11,033 nt of DNA from Treponema sp. (GTDB lineage Bacteria > Spirochaetota > Spirochaetia > Treponematales > Breznakiellaceae). Under the pieces are notes generated by a model that was not told the origin of the DNA, did not search any database, and saw only the letters and a program-made list of their open reading frames with translations. Below are positions 1 through 7,806 of the stretch, in pieces. Each line of letters opens with the position of its first letter. The first letter of the stretch is position 1. The translations under genes and the position numbers were made by a program. The stretch lies in assembly GCA_009785545.1 (NCBI GenBank), contig WQWD01000054.1, positions 1 through 11,033 on the forward strand, in the 5' to 3' direction.

Positions 1-1203
1 ATCACAAAAATGTGCAAAGATAAAAAAGTCGTTTTATTAATAGACGAAGTGGACAGGACAAGTAATAACCACGTATTTTTGCAATTTTTAAGCACACTCA
101 GAAAAAAATTCTTAGCTCGCGGCGGCGGCGACGATTATACATTCCACAGCGTTATCCTTGCCGGAGTCTACGACATTAAGAATATTAAACTCAAAATGAT
201 GAACGAAGGATTGTATACGCCAGCAGAATCCGAAGGGAAAATTTATAATTCACCATGGAATATAGCTGTGAATTTCACGGTTGATATGTCGTTCAGCTCT
301 GTGGAAATATCTACAATGCTGAACGGATATGAAGCCGAGCATAATACCGATATGAATGTAGCTGCAATATCTGAGGAAATATATGGTTATACGAGCGGCT
401 ACCCGTTTTTAGTGTCAAGGCTCTGTCAATGTATCGACGAGGAACTTAATAAAGATTGGACTATGGATGGGCTGCGTGAAGCTGTAAGCGTCATTATGGA
501 CGAGCAAAATACTTTGTTTGACGATATATATAAAAACTTGGCGAACAACCACGGGCTTTATCAGTTTATATACAATATTTTAATTTTAGGCGAAAGCTAT
601 AATTTTAAGCTCGGCAACGAGATAATAAATTTGGCAAACCGATACGGCATAATATCAAATAAAAACGGCATTGCGGTAATATCAAACCGTATATTTGAAG
701 CGATTATATACGACTATTTTATATCAAAAGATCAAACTGACTTAGAAACGCAAACTATAAGTGGGGTTATATCGGATATTGTAAAAAACGATAAATTCGA
801 TATGGAACTTTGCCTGCGCAAATTCGCCGACCATTACAACGAAATTTTTACGGAAAAAGATGCGAAGTTCTTAGAGCGTCACGGACGTCTGTTATTTTTA
901 TCATATCTGCGCCCGTTTATTAACGGCAGAGGTTTTTACCATATCGAGAGCGAAACAAGGAATCAGAATCGAATGGATATAGTCGTAGATTACGGGAGCG
1001 ATCAATTTATAATAGAGCTGAAAATATGGGACGGGGAAAAGCATCACGAAGAAGCGTATGAACAGCTTTTGGGCTATATGGATGATAAGAAAGCTACCAC
1101 AGGCTATCTGCTGACTTTCGATTTCAGAAAAGAGCAAAACAGAGAGCGCAAAGCGGAATGGGTCGAAATTGGTGGGAAAAAGATTTTTGACGTGATAATT
1201 TAG
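1..1203 (+). CDS. AAA-type ATPase with C-terminal PD-(D/E)XK nuclease-like domain (5' partial)
   Basis: The frame is open to the window edge, so the gene very probably begins upstream. The first ATG at position 10 lies only eight codons before a Walker B motif (VVLLIDEVD), and the Walker A loop such an ATPase needs is not in view. The middle carries a phrase I recognise from a common clostridial AAA-like ATPase family (NSPWNIAV, then DMSF, then YTSGYPFLVSRLC). The last 100 residues look like a PD-(D/E)XK nuclease fold: RMDIVVDY supplies an Asp and FIIELKIW supplies the E-x-K pair, followed by a helix with QLLGYM. Proteins of this build are widespread in gut Firmicutes and often occur in several copies. 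Their substrate is not well established; defence or mobile-element roles are guesses. It ends 13 bases before the next gene, so the two may be co-transcribed. The family is fairly sure, the function is not. Confidence 0.75.
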   Translation: MTKMCKDKKVVLLIDEVDRTSNNHVFLQFLSTLRKKFLARGGGDDYTFHSVILAGVYDIKNIKLKMMNEGLYTPAESEGKIYNSPWNIAVNFTVDMSFSSVEISTMLNGYEAEHNTDMNVAAISEEIYGYTSGYPFLVSRLCQCIDEELNKDWTMDGLREAVSVIMDEQNTLFDDIYKNLANNHGLYQFIYNILILGESYNFKLGNEIINLANRYGIISNKNGIAVISNRIFEAIIYDYFISKDQTDLETQTISGVISDIVKNDKFDMELCLRKFADHYNEIFTEKDAKFLERHGRLLFLSYLRPFINGRGFYHIESETRNQNRMDIVVDYGSDQFIIELKIWDGEKHHEEAYEQLLGYMDDKKATTGYLLTFDFRKEQNRERKAEWVEIGGKKIFDVII

Positions 1204-1216
1204 AAAGGGAAACGGC

Positions 1217-2353
1217 ATGGGAAATAGAAATTTAACGCAGGAAACCCTTATAAAGGCTGTGAAAGGCGAGCAATTATATGAAATGGCATCAGAACCGGAA
1301 GAATTGAACAGCATAGACGCTGAAACGCTGGATTTCATAGAATCTATAAAAGCTAACCCGCAGTTTAAGGATATGACTTTCTCACAGCTTAGCAGGAATT
1401 TAGAGTTTCGGCAAAAATTAAAAGAGTATCGGTTAAATAATTCATCGCCTGAAGATGTCGAAGCGATGGAAATATTAAACAGCGTACTTCCCAAAAAGTA
1501 CGTAAAACCAAACAACAAGCTCTCAAATAAAGTGACCAAAGATATTGTGGACAAAGGTGAATTTAACCTTATAGTCAGTAGCGGCAAAGCAAAAAAAGAA
1601 GTATTTACAAAGGTTATGCTTACGTATGACAACAGCAATATTAAGTTATCAGGACAAAAATATACTCCGTATGACCGCGAAGTGTATGACGGCGTAGTAA
1701 CCCTTTATGTAGCTGGAAATGACACGATAACCCCGGCTATGGTGTATCGCGCCATGAACGGCTTGACGGAAACGGAAAAAATACGACCAGAAACACTAAA
1801 AAAAGTCGCTAAAAGTCTTGATAAAAGTAGGTTTATAAGAACAGTCATCGACTATACAGACGAGGTTAAGATGTACAACAGAAATATAGAAAAAACCACT
1901 TATGACGGTTACTTGTTAGCCGCTAAAAAAATCACAGTAAAAATAAACGGCGAAGAGCATGAAGCATATAAATTATTAGACAAGCCAATTTTATATGAAT
2001 ACGCGCAAATATCAGGGCAGATAGTAAGTGTTTCGATGAAATATTTGCAAACTAAAAACGCCGTAAGGGGGACAGATGAAGTAATAATCATTCGCGGCTA
2101 TCTACTACGGCAAATAGAGTGGATGAGAAATGAAAAAATTTCTCGCAGCGATAATATAACCTACCAAGCCATTTATGACGAGCTTGAAATATCAAGAGTG
2201 GTATACGATGAAATCCAATACAAAAAGAAAACAGCAAAGATACGAAACCATATAAAAGCCATTTTAGAGGAGTGGAAACAGCAAGGATATATAATAGACT
2301 ACGCGGAATATAAGAACGGCAAAACGCTAATTGGCATCTCAATGATGATATAA
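1217..2353 (+). CDS. putative plasmid replication initiator, winged-helix type
   Basis: The protein has 378 residues. The ATG follows AAAGGGA (1204-1210) at a 6-base gap. The N-terminal 100 residues are charged and helical. Around residues 150-215 comes a segment typical of initiator winged helices (PYDREVYDGVVTLYVAGND, then ITPAMVYRAMNGL, then DKSRFIRTVIDYTDE). A second winged-helix-like segment at about 290-375 has IRGYLLRQIEWMR, ITYQAIYDEL and a recognition-helix and wing-like end. Two tandem winged helices are the plan of iteron-binding Rep proteins, and 22-bp iterons begin about 20 bases after the stop. I recall similar proteins in Lachnospiraceae and Ruminococcaceae mobile elements, usually annotated hypothetical. 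The role as origin-binding initiator is therefore inferred from fold-like patterns and from the iterons, not from a recognised catalytic motif. A transcription factor encoded by the element is the main alternative. Confidence 0.6.
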   Translation: MGNRNLTQETLIKAVKGEQLYEMASEPEELNSIDAETLDFIESIKANPQFKDMTFSQLSRNLEFRQKLKEYRLNNSSPEDVEAMEILNSVLPKKYVKPNNKLSNKVTKDIVDKGEFNLIVSSGKAKKEVFTKVMLTYDNSNIKLSGQKYTPYDREVYDGVVTLYVAGNDTITPAMVYRAMNGLTETEKIRPETLKKVAKSLDKSRFIRTVIDYTDEVKMYNRNIEKTTYDGYLLAAKKITVKINGEEHEAYKLLDKPILYEYAQISGQIVSVSMKYLQTKNAVRGTDEVIIIRGYLLRQIEWMRNEKISRSDNITYQAIYDELEISRVVYDEIQYKKKTAKIRNHIKAILEEWKQQGYIIDYAEYKNGKTLIGISMMI

Positions 2354-2376
2354 TATTTTAAGGTTAATTTATTTTC

Positions 2377-2490
2377 AGTACCCACTTGTACGGGGTACCC
2401 CCTACCCCGTACAAATGGGTACTATACCCCGTACAAATGGGTACTATACCCCGTACAAGTGGGTACTATACCCCGTACAAATGGGTACTG
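2377..2490 (+). repeat. iteron array: four direct 22-bp repeats plus one inverted copy
   Basis: Four head-to-tail units start at 2403, 2425, 2447 and 2469. Each begins TACCCCGTACAA and ends TGGGTACT; one base in the middle varies A/G. A fifth copy lies at 2377-2397 in the opposite orientation, separated from the array by a few C residues. Each unit also has weak dyad symmetry (TACCC...GGGTA). The 22-bp period equals two helical turns, which puts all bound proteins on one face. Position directly after a putative initiator gene and next to AT-rich sequence fits an iteron replication origin. Confidence 0.8.
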
Positions 2491-2555
2491 AACGCCTTTA
2501 AAAAAAATCGACTTTACCGTGATAAAATGGGCAAAAAGTGAACATCACAAAAAAG

Positions 2556-2591
2556 GCTATAGATACTATAAGTATTATAAGTATCTATAGC
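2556..2591. repeat. 12-bp perfect inverted repeat beside the iterons
   Basis: The arms GCTATAGATACT (2556-2567) and its exact reverse complement (2580-2591) flank a 12-base AT-only loop except for one G. It lies 65 bases after the last iteron and just before a terminator hairpin. No T-run follows directly, so it is more likely a protein site or a cruciform-forming origin element than a terminator. Confidence 0.65.
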
Positions 2592-2596
2592 GAAAA

Positions 2597-2625
2597 CCCG
2601 TCCGCTTGACGCGGGACGGGATTTT
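2597..2625 (+). terminator. Rho-independent terminator
   Basis: A GC-rich stem CCCGTCCGC...GCGGGACGGG (2597-2620, one bulged base) is preceded by AAAA and followed by ATTTT. It would stop transcripts that come from the replication gene and pass through the iterons. Confidence 0.7.
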
Positions 2626-2868
2626 CTGTTATGCTTATAACAAAGAGAAAATTAAAAATAAAAGAGTGGAAAATTTTTCAAATTTTCATTACGCCTGCGG
2701 GCGCAGGGTTGCTTATAAAAAATAAAAAAAGCAAAACCAAGCGGGATCTCCTAAATTAAGATTTTTTCAAAAAACAAAAAAAATTGGTTCAAGCGAAATC
2801 TCTCAAAACAGAAATTTTCTTTTTGATGGTTTCGAAAGAGAAAAAACGAAAAGGAAGGCGGCGAACAT
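2626..2868. other. AT-rich leader upstream of the primase-helicase gene
   Basis: This stretch of about 240 bases has no convincing coding potential. It is dominated by A/T runs and holds one small GC-rich palindrome, CCTGCG-GG-CGCAGG at 2694-2707. It ends in the ribosome binding site AAGGAAGG (2851-2858). I see no clear -35/-10 pair. It could include the unwinding region of the iteron origin. Confidence 0.35.
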
Positions 2869-4812
2869 ATGCACCAAACAAACAGAACGGAAGCGAAAGA
2901 AATGGCGAGAGGCAGGCTCGCGGAATACCTCGAGAGGATAACAGAGCGAAAAGGCAAGCAATATATTTGCCCTCTTTGCGGTAGTGGGACGGGCGCGAAT
3001 AAAACGCCTGCGGGCAAACTCAACGATGACTTTACATATCATTGTTTCAGCTGCAACTTCCACGGCGATATATTTAGCTTGGTGGGCAGGGTAGAAAGTA
3101 TAGCGGACAGTGCCGATAGATTTAAGCGCGTATACGAGATTTTTAATCTTTTTACTGACGAGAAACCCAAAACCGCAGTTTTGGATGCGGATTATACTGA
3201 ATATTTTAAAGAGTGCCATGCCAGGGCAGGAGAAACGGATTACTTTTCTTTTAGGGGAATAAGCGACGCGACTATAAAAAAATTTATGCTTGGGTACGAC
3301 CCAGTATGGCGAAGCCCAAAGGCGTTGCGTGACGGCAATAAGCCACTGGCAAGCCAGCGAATAATCATACCAACAGAGCGAGGCAACTACATAGCGCGGG
3401 CGGTTGATCCGAACGTCGATCCTCGTTTTAAAGTCGTCAAAGAGGGCGCATCAGAAATCTTCAACAAAAAAGCGTTGTATGGAACAGAGCCGGTATTCAT
3501 AGTAGAGGGTGAGATTGATGCCCTGTCAGTTATCGAAGCCGATGGTCAGTCGCTTGCGCTTGGCGGATTAGGGAACAAAAATAAATTTATCACTCTTTTA
3601 AGAGAAAATTCGCCAACAGCACCGATTATTATTTTAAGCCTTGACAACGACAATGCAGGGCGCAAAGCGCAGGCTGAAATCGCAGATGCGCTCAGAGGGC
3701 TTAAAATGACGTTTTTGGAGCAAAATATAAGCGGGGCATATAAAGACCCTAACGAACACCTTACGAGCGATTCTGGAGCGTTTAAACGCATTATACGCGA
3801 TGCGCAGAACTACGCTTTGATATATGCTTTAGAAGCTGACCAGATAGCGCGTGAGAAATATATAAATGAGATGGCGGTGACTTCAAAGATAAGCAATTTC
3901 TTGGGACAGGTCAAGGCAAGCGCGGACACGCCTGCAATCCCGACAAACTTTCCTGAGCTTGATAAAATATTGGATGAGGGCTTGTATGAAGGGTTGTATA
4001 TTTTAGGAGCAATCAGTTCGCTGGGCAAGACGAGTTTTGCTTTGCAGATCGCCGATCAGATAGCGCAGCAAGGGCAGGACGTACTCATATTCAGTTTGGA
4101 GATGGCGATGACGGAGTTGATGGCGAAGAGTATCAGCCGCTTAACTTATTTGGAGTGTGGCGATGCCGTCAGTCACGCAAAGACTACACGGGGAATCACG
4201 GCGGGCAAGCGGTACGAGAATTACAGCAGAGATGAACGTGACCTTATAGACAGTAGCGTAAAAAAATATGCGGAGTACACAGACCGCTTGTTTATCTATG
4301 AGGGCATAGGCGATATAGGTGTAAGCCAGGTACGGGACGTTGTTGCAGAGCATATAAAAGCTACGGGCAGCAAGCCGGTTATAATTATAGACTACCTGCA
4401 AATATTAGCACCGTTTGAGCCGAGGGCGAGCGATAAGCAAAACACAGACAAGGCGGTGTTCGAGCTGAAAAGATTAAGCCGCGATTTTAAAATTCCAATC
4501 TTGGGCATATCAAGCCTCAACCGCGCAAGCTATACCGCCGAAATAAATATGGCGGCGTTCAAGGAATCGGGCGCGATAGAGTATAGTTCGGATGTGCTTC
4601 TCGGTCTCCAGTTTGCGTCAGACGGCACGGAAATCACTTCGGCAGGGATAGATAGACTCAAGCGCGAAAACGTTCGTAAAATAGAATTGAAAATTCTTAA
4701 GAATCGTAATGGTGCAACAGGCGACAGTATAACATATGATTACTACCCAATGTCCAACTATTTTAAAGAGACGGGCAAAAAACAAAACAGCAATGGCGGC
4801 AAACGTCTTTAG
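2869..4812 (+). CDS. bifunctional primase-helicase (CHC2 zinc finger, TOPRIM, DnaB-like helicase)
   Basis: The 647-residue protein would both prime and unwind DNA at the replication fork of the element. A CHC2-type zinc finger is formed by C34, C37, H58/C59 and C62 (CPLC ... HCFSC). The TOPRIM catalytic domain shows E213 (FIVEGEIDA) and the Asp pair D259/D261 (LDNDNAG). The C-terminal RecA-like helicase has Walker A around 380-388 (GAISSLGKT), Walker B at D508 (IIIDYLQIL), a DnaB-style ISSLNR motif near 548 and an arginine-finger-like segment KNRNGATG near 611. This order matches phage T7 gp4-type primase-helicases and those of large plasmids and phages. The ATG at 2869 follows AAGGAAGG at a suitable distance. 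It is richer in GC and in GCG and GGC codons than the agr genes that follow, which suggests the two modules have separate origins. Confidence 0.92.
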   Translation: MHQTNRTEAKEMARGRLAEYLERITERKGKQYICPLCGSGTGANKTPAGKLNDDFTYHCFSCNFHGDIFSLVGRVESIADSADRFKRVYEIFNLFTDEKPKTAVLDADYTEYFKECHARAGETDYFSFRGISDATIKKFMLGYDPVWRSPKALRDGNKPLASQRIIIPTERGNYIARAVDPNVDPRFKVVKEGASEIFNKKALYGTEPVFIVEGEIDALSVIEADGQSLALGGLGNKNKFITLLRENSPTAPIIILSLDNDNAGRKAQAEIADALRGLKMTFLEQNISGAYKDPNEHLTSDSGAFKRIIRDAQNYALIYALEADQIAREKYINEMAVTSKISNFLGQVKASADTPAIPTNFPELDKILDEGLYEGLYILGAISSLGKTSFALQIADQIAQQGQDVLIFSLEMAMTELMAKSISRLTYLECGDAVSHAKTTRGITAGKRYENYSRDERDLIDSSVKKYAEYTDRLFIYEGIGDIGVSQVRDVVAEHIKATGSKPVIIIDYLQILAPFEPRASDKQNTDKAVFELKRLSRDFKIPILGISSLNRASYTAEINMAAFKESGAIEYSSDVLLGLQFASDGTEITSAGIDRLKRENVRKIELKILKNRNGATGDSITYDYYPMSNYFKETGKKQNSNGGKRL

Positions 4813-4873
4813 GCAGCACTTGCTCTATAAGAGTCGATCACAATGTAGACGAAGCGCAGCGAGGCTTAAGGTC

Positions 4874-4893
4874 AAAAATCCGTGAGGATTTTT
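4874..4893 (+). terminator. hairpin terminator after the primase-helicase gene
   Basis: A perfect 8-bp stem AAAAATCC/GGATTTTT encloses a GTGA loop; the 3' arm supplies the T-run. It lies 61 bases after the stop codon. Because the arms are symmetric it could work on both strands. Confidence 0.6.
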
Positions 4894-5045
4894 CGCGAGG
4901 GTTTTAGGGGTGTCCCTTAACAAGCGCGTCTGCAGGGAAACGAAAGTGACCGAGCAGAAGCCTTGCTTGCCAGATTAGCAAATTCACCAAAATGCCCGAT
5001 TTTTTATTGTTCTGAAATGTGAAAATTGGTATTTTATATTGTAAA
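4894..5045. other. non-coding block with small inverted repeats; possible transfer or single-strand origin
   Basis: This stretch between the terminator and the agrA promoter has no gene I can support. It contains AGGG-GTGT-CCCT (about 4906-4917) and a TCTGC/GCAGA pair (4929-4933 and 4954-4958), and its first 90 bases are GC-richer than what follows. I have the impression of having seen very similar blocks at the edges of modules in clostridial mobile elements, but I cannot confirm that here. A transfer origin is one possible reading; no relaxase gene is in the window. Confidence 0.25.
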
Positions 5046-5078
5046 TTATCAAAAGTTATGTTAAAATTATAATATAAT
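5046..5078 (+). promoter_or_regulatory. probable promoter of agrA-agrC
   Basis: Two overlapping TATAAT boxes (5068-5073 and 5073-5078) lie 28-38 bases before the agrA start. A weak -35 candidate TTATCA (5046-5051) stands 16 bases before the first box. The same doubled TATAATATAAT string occurs at the agrD promoter. No copy of the mirrored repeats found upstream of agrD is present here, so this promoter may be constitutive. Confidence 0.5.
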
Positions 5079-5105
5079 GTCGATTTGAAACAGGAGTAAA
5101 TGAAA

Positions 5106-5813
5106 ATGAGAATAGCAATTTGCGAAGATGAAGATAAGTATGCGGAGCAACTTATCAAGTATATAAATGAGTGGGCAAAAGCTAAAAGTGTCCCTGTGGA
5201 AATTTTCGTACATATCACCGCTGAAAAGTTTTTGTATGATTGGGAAGACAGCGAAGATTACGATATGATTTTCCTTGATATAAGAATGGGAAGTATGACG
5301 GGCATGGATTTGGCGAAAATAATTCGCAGAACCAATAAAGAGATGGCGATTGTCTTTGCTACGAGTATGGCGGAATACGCAATCAAAGGATATTCGGTTG
5401 ATGCTATGCAGTACTTATTGAAACCTGTACGGAAAGAAGATTGCTTTGATTGCCTTGATAAGGTTTATAACAGCGGCAGAATCCAAAAGTATTTTTTGTT
5501 TGAGGATTGGGACAAAACTTTTAGAATCCCGCACGAAGACATAATTTATATCGAAAAGTTCGCACATAACGCGAATATAGTAACGTCTGCGGATGAATAC
5601 ACACTCAGAAAGACGATAGCGCAACTGTTGGAGACATTGGGCGGCGGTTTGTTTGTGCAATGCCATAAATCTTATATTATAAACATACGGCATATGGAAT
5701 CTCTTTCTAAGACGTTTGCCATGATGTCAAACGACAGTGAAGTACCTATCAGCAAAAATATGATAAAAGAGATAAACGAACGGTTTTACAAATATAACGT
5801 AAATAAAGTTTAG
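5106..5813 (+). CDS. agrA: AgrA-like LytTR response regulator
   Basis: This cytoplasmic regulator should take a phosphate from AgrC and bind DNA through its LytTR domain. The receiver domain spans roughly residues 1-120 and has the acidic cluster CEDED near the start, the phospho-acceptor Asp in IFLDIRMG (about D58), the conserved Thr in FATSM (about T86) and the Lys in YLLKP (about K106). A LytTR domain follows at about 130-230 (FRIPHEDIIYIE, then CHKSYIINIRHM). The length of 235 residues fits AgrA. I chose the ATG at 5106 because AGGAG (5092-5096) is 9 bases upstream of it and only 3 bases from the in-frame ATG at 5100. The stop is 12 bases before agrC. A likely target is the repeated operator at 8025-8108. 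Confidence 0.92.
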   Translation: MRIAICEDEDKYAEQLIKYINEWAKAKSVPVEIFVHITAEKFLYDWEDSEDYDMIFLDIRMGSMTGMDLAKIIRRTNKEMAIVFATSMAEYAIKGYSVDAMQYLLKPVRKEDCFDCLDKVYNSGRIQKYFLFEDWDKTFRIPHEDIIYIEKFAHNANIVTSADEYTLRKTIAQLLETLGGGLFVQCHKSYIINIRHMESLSKTFAMMSNDSEVPISKNMIKEINERFYKYNVNKV

Positions 5814-5825
5814 GAGGGTTTGCGA

Positions 5826-7175
5826 ATGCCGTTAGAATGGATTTTAATACAGGTATTTGTTAATACGGTGGAGATTGGTGCGCTGTTTTATTTGCTGTGC
5901 AGTAAATTTGCAGCGAAGGGGCGTACTTTTATTCCTACGCTTTCTTTTGTTGTCGGATTTGTTGTTTTTATGTCGTTGCCTATGTTCATCTCTTTTAGAG
6001 GATTGCCTCTTACAGAAATTGTCACTCTTTCTTTTAGCTTTATATATTTATTATTTTTCCGAAACGGAAGAATATTGAAAAAAATATTTTGGGTATTGAT
6101 TGGGTATTCGCTTATAATAGCAATAGCTTTTTTCTCTATAACTGTTATCACTTTCTTACGTGGAGTATATCATATAGATATAATTAATGTTACCTCGATT
6201 GAACGTCTATTAACAATGATTCTTGCAAAAACTTTACAGGTAATTATATTCTATATTTTAGCCAAAAGAAAGAAACAGGACGAAAGAAGGAATATTACGT
6301 CGCCTATGCCAGTATTTGTTTGCTTTACAATTCCTCTAGTGAATCTTGCAATAATGATATTTATTCATATTTGGATTGTTAGAGGGCTTGAGATACCTGA
6401 AAATGTCTCTTTTTTAGTTTCAGTTGGTTTTTTTGTCACGAATATAATAGTATTTGTTTTGTATGAAATCATAAATAGAGAAGCAGAGAAAAACTACGAT
6501 TTAATAGCAAAAAATAAACAGTATGAGCTTACTGAGGAGCACAATGGTCAGGTAATCGAAATATACGAAAGAATGCGAGAGTGGCGTCATGATTACAACA
6601 ACCATATGCAATTGGTTGTGGGTATGCTTGAAAAAGCAGATTCTAATGAGAATAGTGAAGCTATAGATTATATAAAAAATTTAGACGAAAAGATTAAAAG
6701 CTCGTCGTTAGAGATAGTGACTGGAAATCATATCGTGGACGCGATTGTTTCGGCCAAGGCAACTTTGGCTTCAGTGCATAACATAGCTTTTGAGCATAAT
6801 ATTTTACTGACAGAAGAGATTAGTGTGGATGACACTGATTTATGTTCGGTTTTATCGAATCTGATTGACAATGCAATTGAGGCTTGTTGTAAATTAGACG
6901 ATGGCAGGTACATTAGTCTTGAGATGATAATTTTTAGAAATCAGCTCAGCATAAAAATCTCAAACTCAACTGACGGCGAATACAAATTGGAAAATGGTAA
7001 GTTCAAAACAACGAAACGAGGAGATTTACATGGTATAGGTATGGGACATATCAAATCAATTGTCGAAAACTATGGTGGGATATACGATATTAAACCGGAA
7101 TCGGATTCCTTTACTACTAACATAAGCATTCCTTTGGCTCGTCAGCATACAAGCGCACTGCGCACAAACCTTTAA
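5826..7175 (+). CDS. agrC: AgrC-like sensor histidine kinase, GHKL type
   Basis: This membrane kinase of 449 residues should sense the cyclic peptide made from AgrD. Residues 1 to about 215 hold about six hydrophobic segments with short loops, as in AgrC sensor domains. A charged linker helix then leads to the dimerisation helix with the phospho-acceptor His in WRHDYNNHMQ (about H255). The ATPase domain shows the N-box SNLIDNAIEA (about 344-353) and the glycine motif HGIGMGH (about 402-408), typical of HATPase_c_5 proteins. Translation starts at ATG 5826, 8 bases after AGGAGG (5812-5817); a TTG at 5820 is in frame but too close to that site. It ends 8 bases before the end of the convergent repA_N gene, with no terminator between them. 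Confidence 0.92.
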   Translation: MPLEWILIQVFVNTVEIGALFYLLCSKFAAKGRTFIPTLSFVVGFVVFMSLPMFISFRGLPLTEIVTLSFSFIYLLFFRNGRILKKIFWVLIGYSLIIAIAFFSITVITFLRGVYHIDIINVTSIERLLTMILAKTLQVIIFYILAKRKKQDERRNITSPMPVFVCFTIPLVNLAIMIFIHIWIVRGLEIPENVSFLVSVGFFVTNIIVFVLYEIINREAEKNYDLIAKNKQYELTEEHNGQVIEIYERMREWRHDYNNHMQLVVGMLEKADSNENSEAIDYIKNLDEKIKSSSLEIVTGNHIVDAIVSAKATLASVHNIAFEHNILLTEEISVDDTDLCSVLSNLIDNAIEACCKLDDGRYISLEMIIFRNQLSIKISNSTDGEYKLENGKFKTTKRGDLHGIGMGHIKSIVENYGGIYDIKPESDSFTTNISIPLARQHTSALRTNL

Positions 7176-7183
7176 TCTAATAT

Positions 7184-7756
7184 CTATACGTCGCCACCGC
7201 CTCCCGCTTTATTTTGCTTCTCGCGTTCATATCGAACTACGTCAGAGAAAAATGCCTTGATATCAAAATCGACTTTTCCACAGGCGGCGTTGTATATATT
7301 ATTAGTATTATTAAAATCAGTATTACTATTATTAGTATTACTAGGGTTCAGATTTTGAACTTCTTGAAGTTCATTTTTTGAACCTTTAGAAGTATACTTA
7401 TTAGACTTCTTGAAGTTCAAAATCTGAACTTCTGAACCTGTGGCTGTGGATAACTCATTGACATAAATAATGTTAGGCTTGCCTTGACCTTGTTGGCGAG
7501 TTTCTATCAGTTTAGCATTTGTTAATTGTTTTATCAGCTTGGTTGCAGTAGCCTTGGCGCATCTGCACAGCTTCATAACTTCTTGGATGGTGAAAATTAT
7601 ATAAATGCTGCCGTCTTTATCCGAAAAGTCTGTGCTGTTCACTTCAGACAGCCTTTTTCTGTCGAGCATTACGCTGTAAAGGATGATTGCCCATCCGTCT
7701 AAGCCATTGAACGCCTCGCCATGGAGTAACTCTTTCGGTAATTGATAAAATTTCAT
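7184..7756 (-). CDS. repA: RepA_N-family replication initiator, short form
   Basis: The first 100 residues match the RepA_N domain well: MKFYQLPKELL at the start, LYSVMLDRKRLS, IYIIFTIQEVMK, the helix-turn-helix-like KATATKLIKQL and GQGKPNIIYVNEL. In this family the domain binds repeats inside its own gene to start theta replication. Here the protein is only 190 residues. After the domain comes an Asn/Ser/Thr-rich linker (residues 105-155) and about 35 further residues, so the usual C-terminal DnaD-like domain is missing or reduced. The start at 7756 follows GAGGTG (7764-7769) at a 7-base gap; a longer reading from TTG at 7813 lacks such a site. A sigma-A promoter at 7911-7939 drives it with a leader of about 150 bases. 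It is the only minus-strand gene and lies between agrC and agrD. Confidence 0.85.
   Translation of the reverse strand: MKFYQLPKELLHGEAFNGLDGWAIILYSVMLDRKRLSEVNSTDFSDKDGSIYIIFTIQEVMKLCRCAKATATKLIKQLTNAKLIETRQQGQGKPNIIYVNELSTATGSEVQILNFKKSNKYTSKGSKNELQEVQNLNPSNTNNSNTDFNNTNNIYNAACGKVDFDIKAFFSDVVRYEREKQNKAGGGGDV
7274..7282 (+). promoter_or_regulatory. DnaA box match inside repA
   Basis: TTTTCCACA fits the consensus TTWTNCACA. It is on the plus strand, within the 3' part of repA, on the other side of the AT-rich stretch from the second box at 7445-7453 and in the opposite orientation. Confidence 0.45.
7285..7344. other. AT-rich tandem-like stretch in repA, possible unwinding element
   Basis: Almost pure A/T made of repeated ATT, AGT and ACT triplets; on the minus strand it encodes the Asn/Ser/Thr-rich linker of RepA. 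In RepA_N plasmids the origin lies inside the rep gene, and an easily melted stretch beside initiator repeats is expected there. Confidence 0.45.
7345..7429. repeat. inverted and direct repeats inside repA (candidate RepA_N origin)
   Basis: A perfect 18-bp inverted repeat (7346-7363 and 7412-7429; arms begin GTTCAGATTTTG on the left) surrounds two direct copies of ACTTCTTGAAGT (7359-7370 and 7405-7416). Further TTCA/TGAA half-sites lie between and beside them. RepA_N plasmids such as pAD1 and pSK1 have their origin repeats inside the central part of the rep gene, which is where these fall. Confidence 0.7.
7445..7453 (-). promoter_or_regulatory. perfect DnaA box inside repA
   Basis: TGTGGATAA is the exact reverse complement of the DnaA box TTATCCACA. 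It lies 16 bases beyond the right arm of the repA repeats, where a host DnaA site would be expected in an origin. Confidence 0.6.
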
Positions 7757-7806
7757 GGAAATACACCTCGTTAATATATTCCACTCAAAACTTTTTCCCA
7801 AACAGC

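Noticed and set aside
901..1638. Long open frame on the minus strand (245 codons)
   Set aside because: It overlaps the end of the ATPase gene and the start of the initiator gene, which both have family-like sequence; it has no recognisable domain.
2377..2490. Regular repeats that could suggest a CRISPR array
   Set aside because: The 22-bp units are directly adjacent with no unique spacers, and one copy is inverted. They fit iterons.
2803..3219. Minus-strand frame of 138 codons and plus-strand frame at 2784-2984
   Set aside because: Both overlap the zinc-finger part of the primase-helicase and have no domain or convincing ribosome binding site.
4904..5218. Minus-strand frame across the agrA promoter
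   Set aside because: It covers the promoter and start of agrA and shows no recognisable domain.
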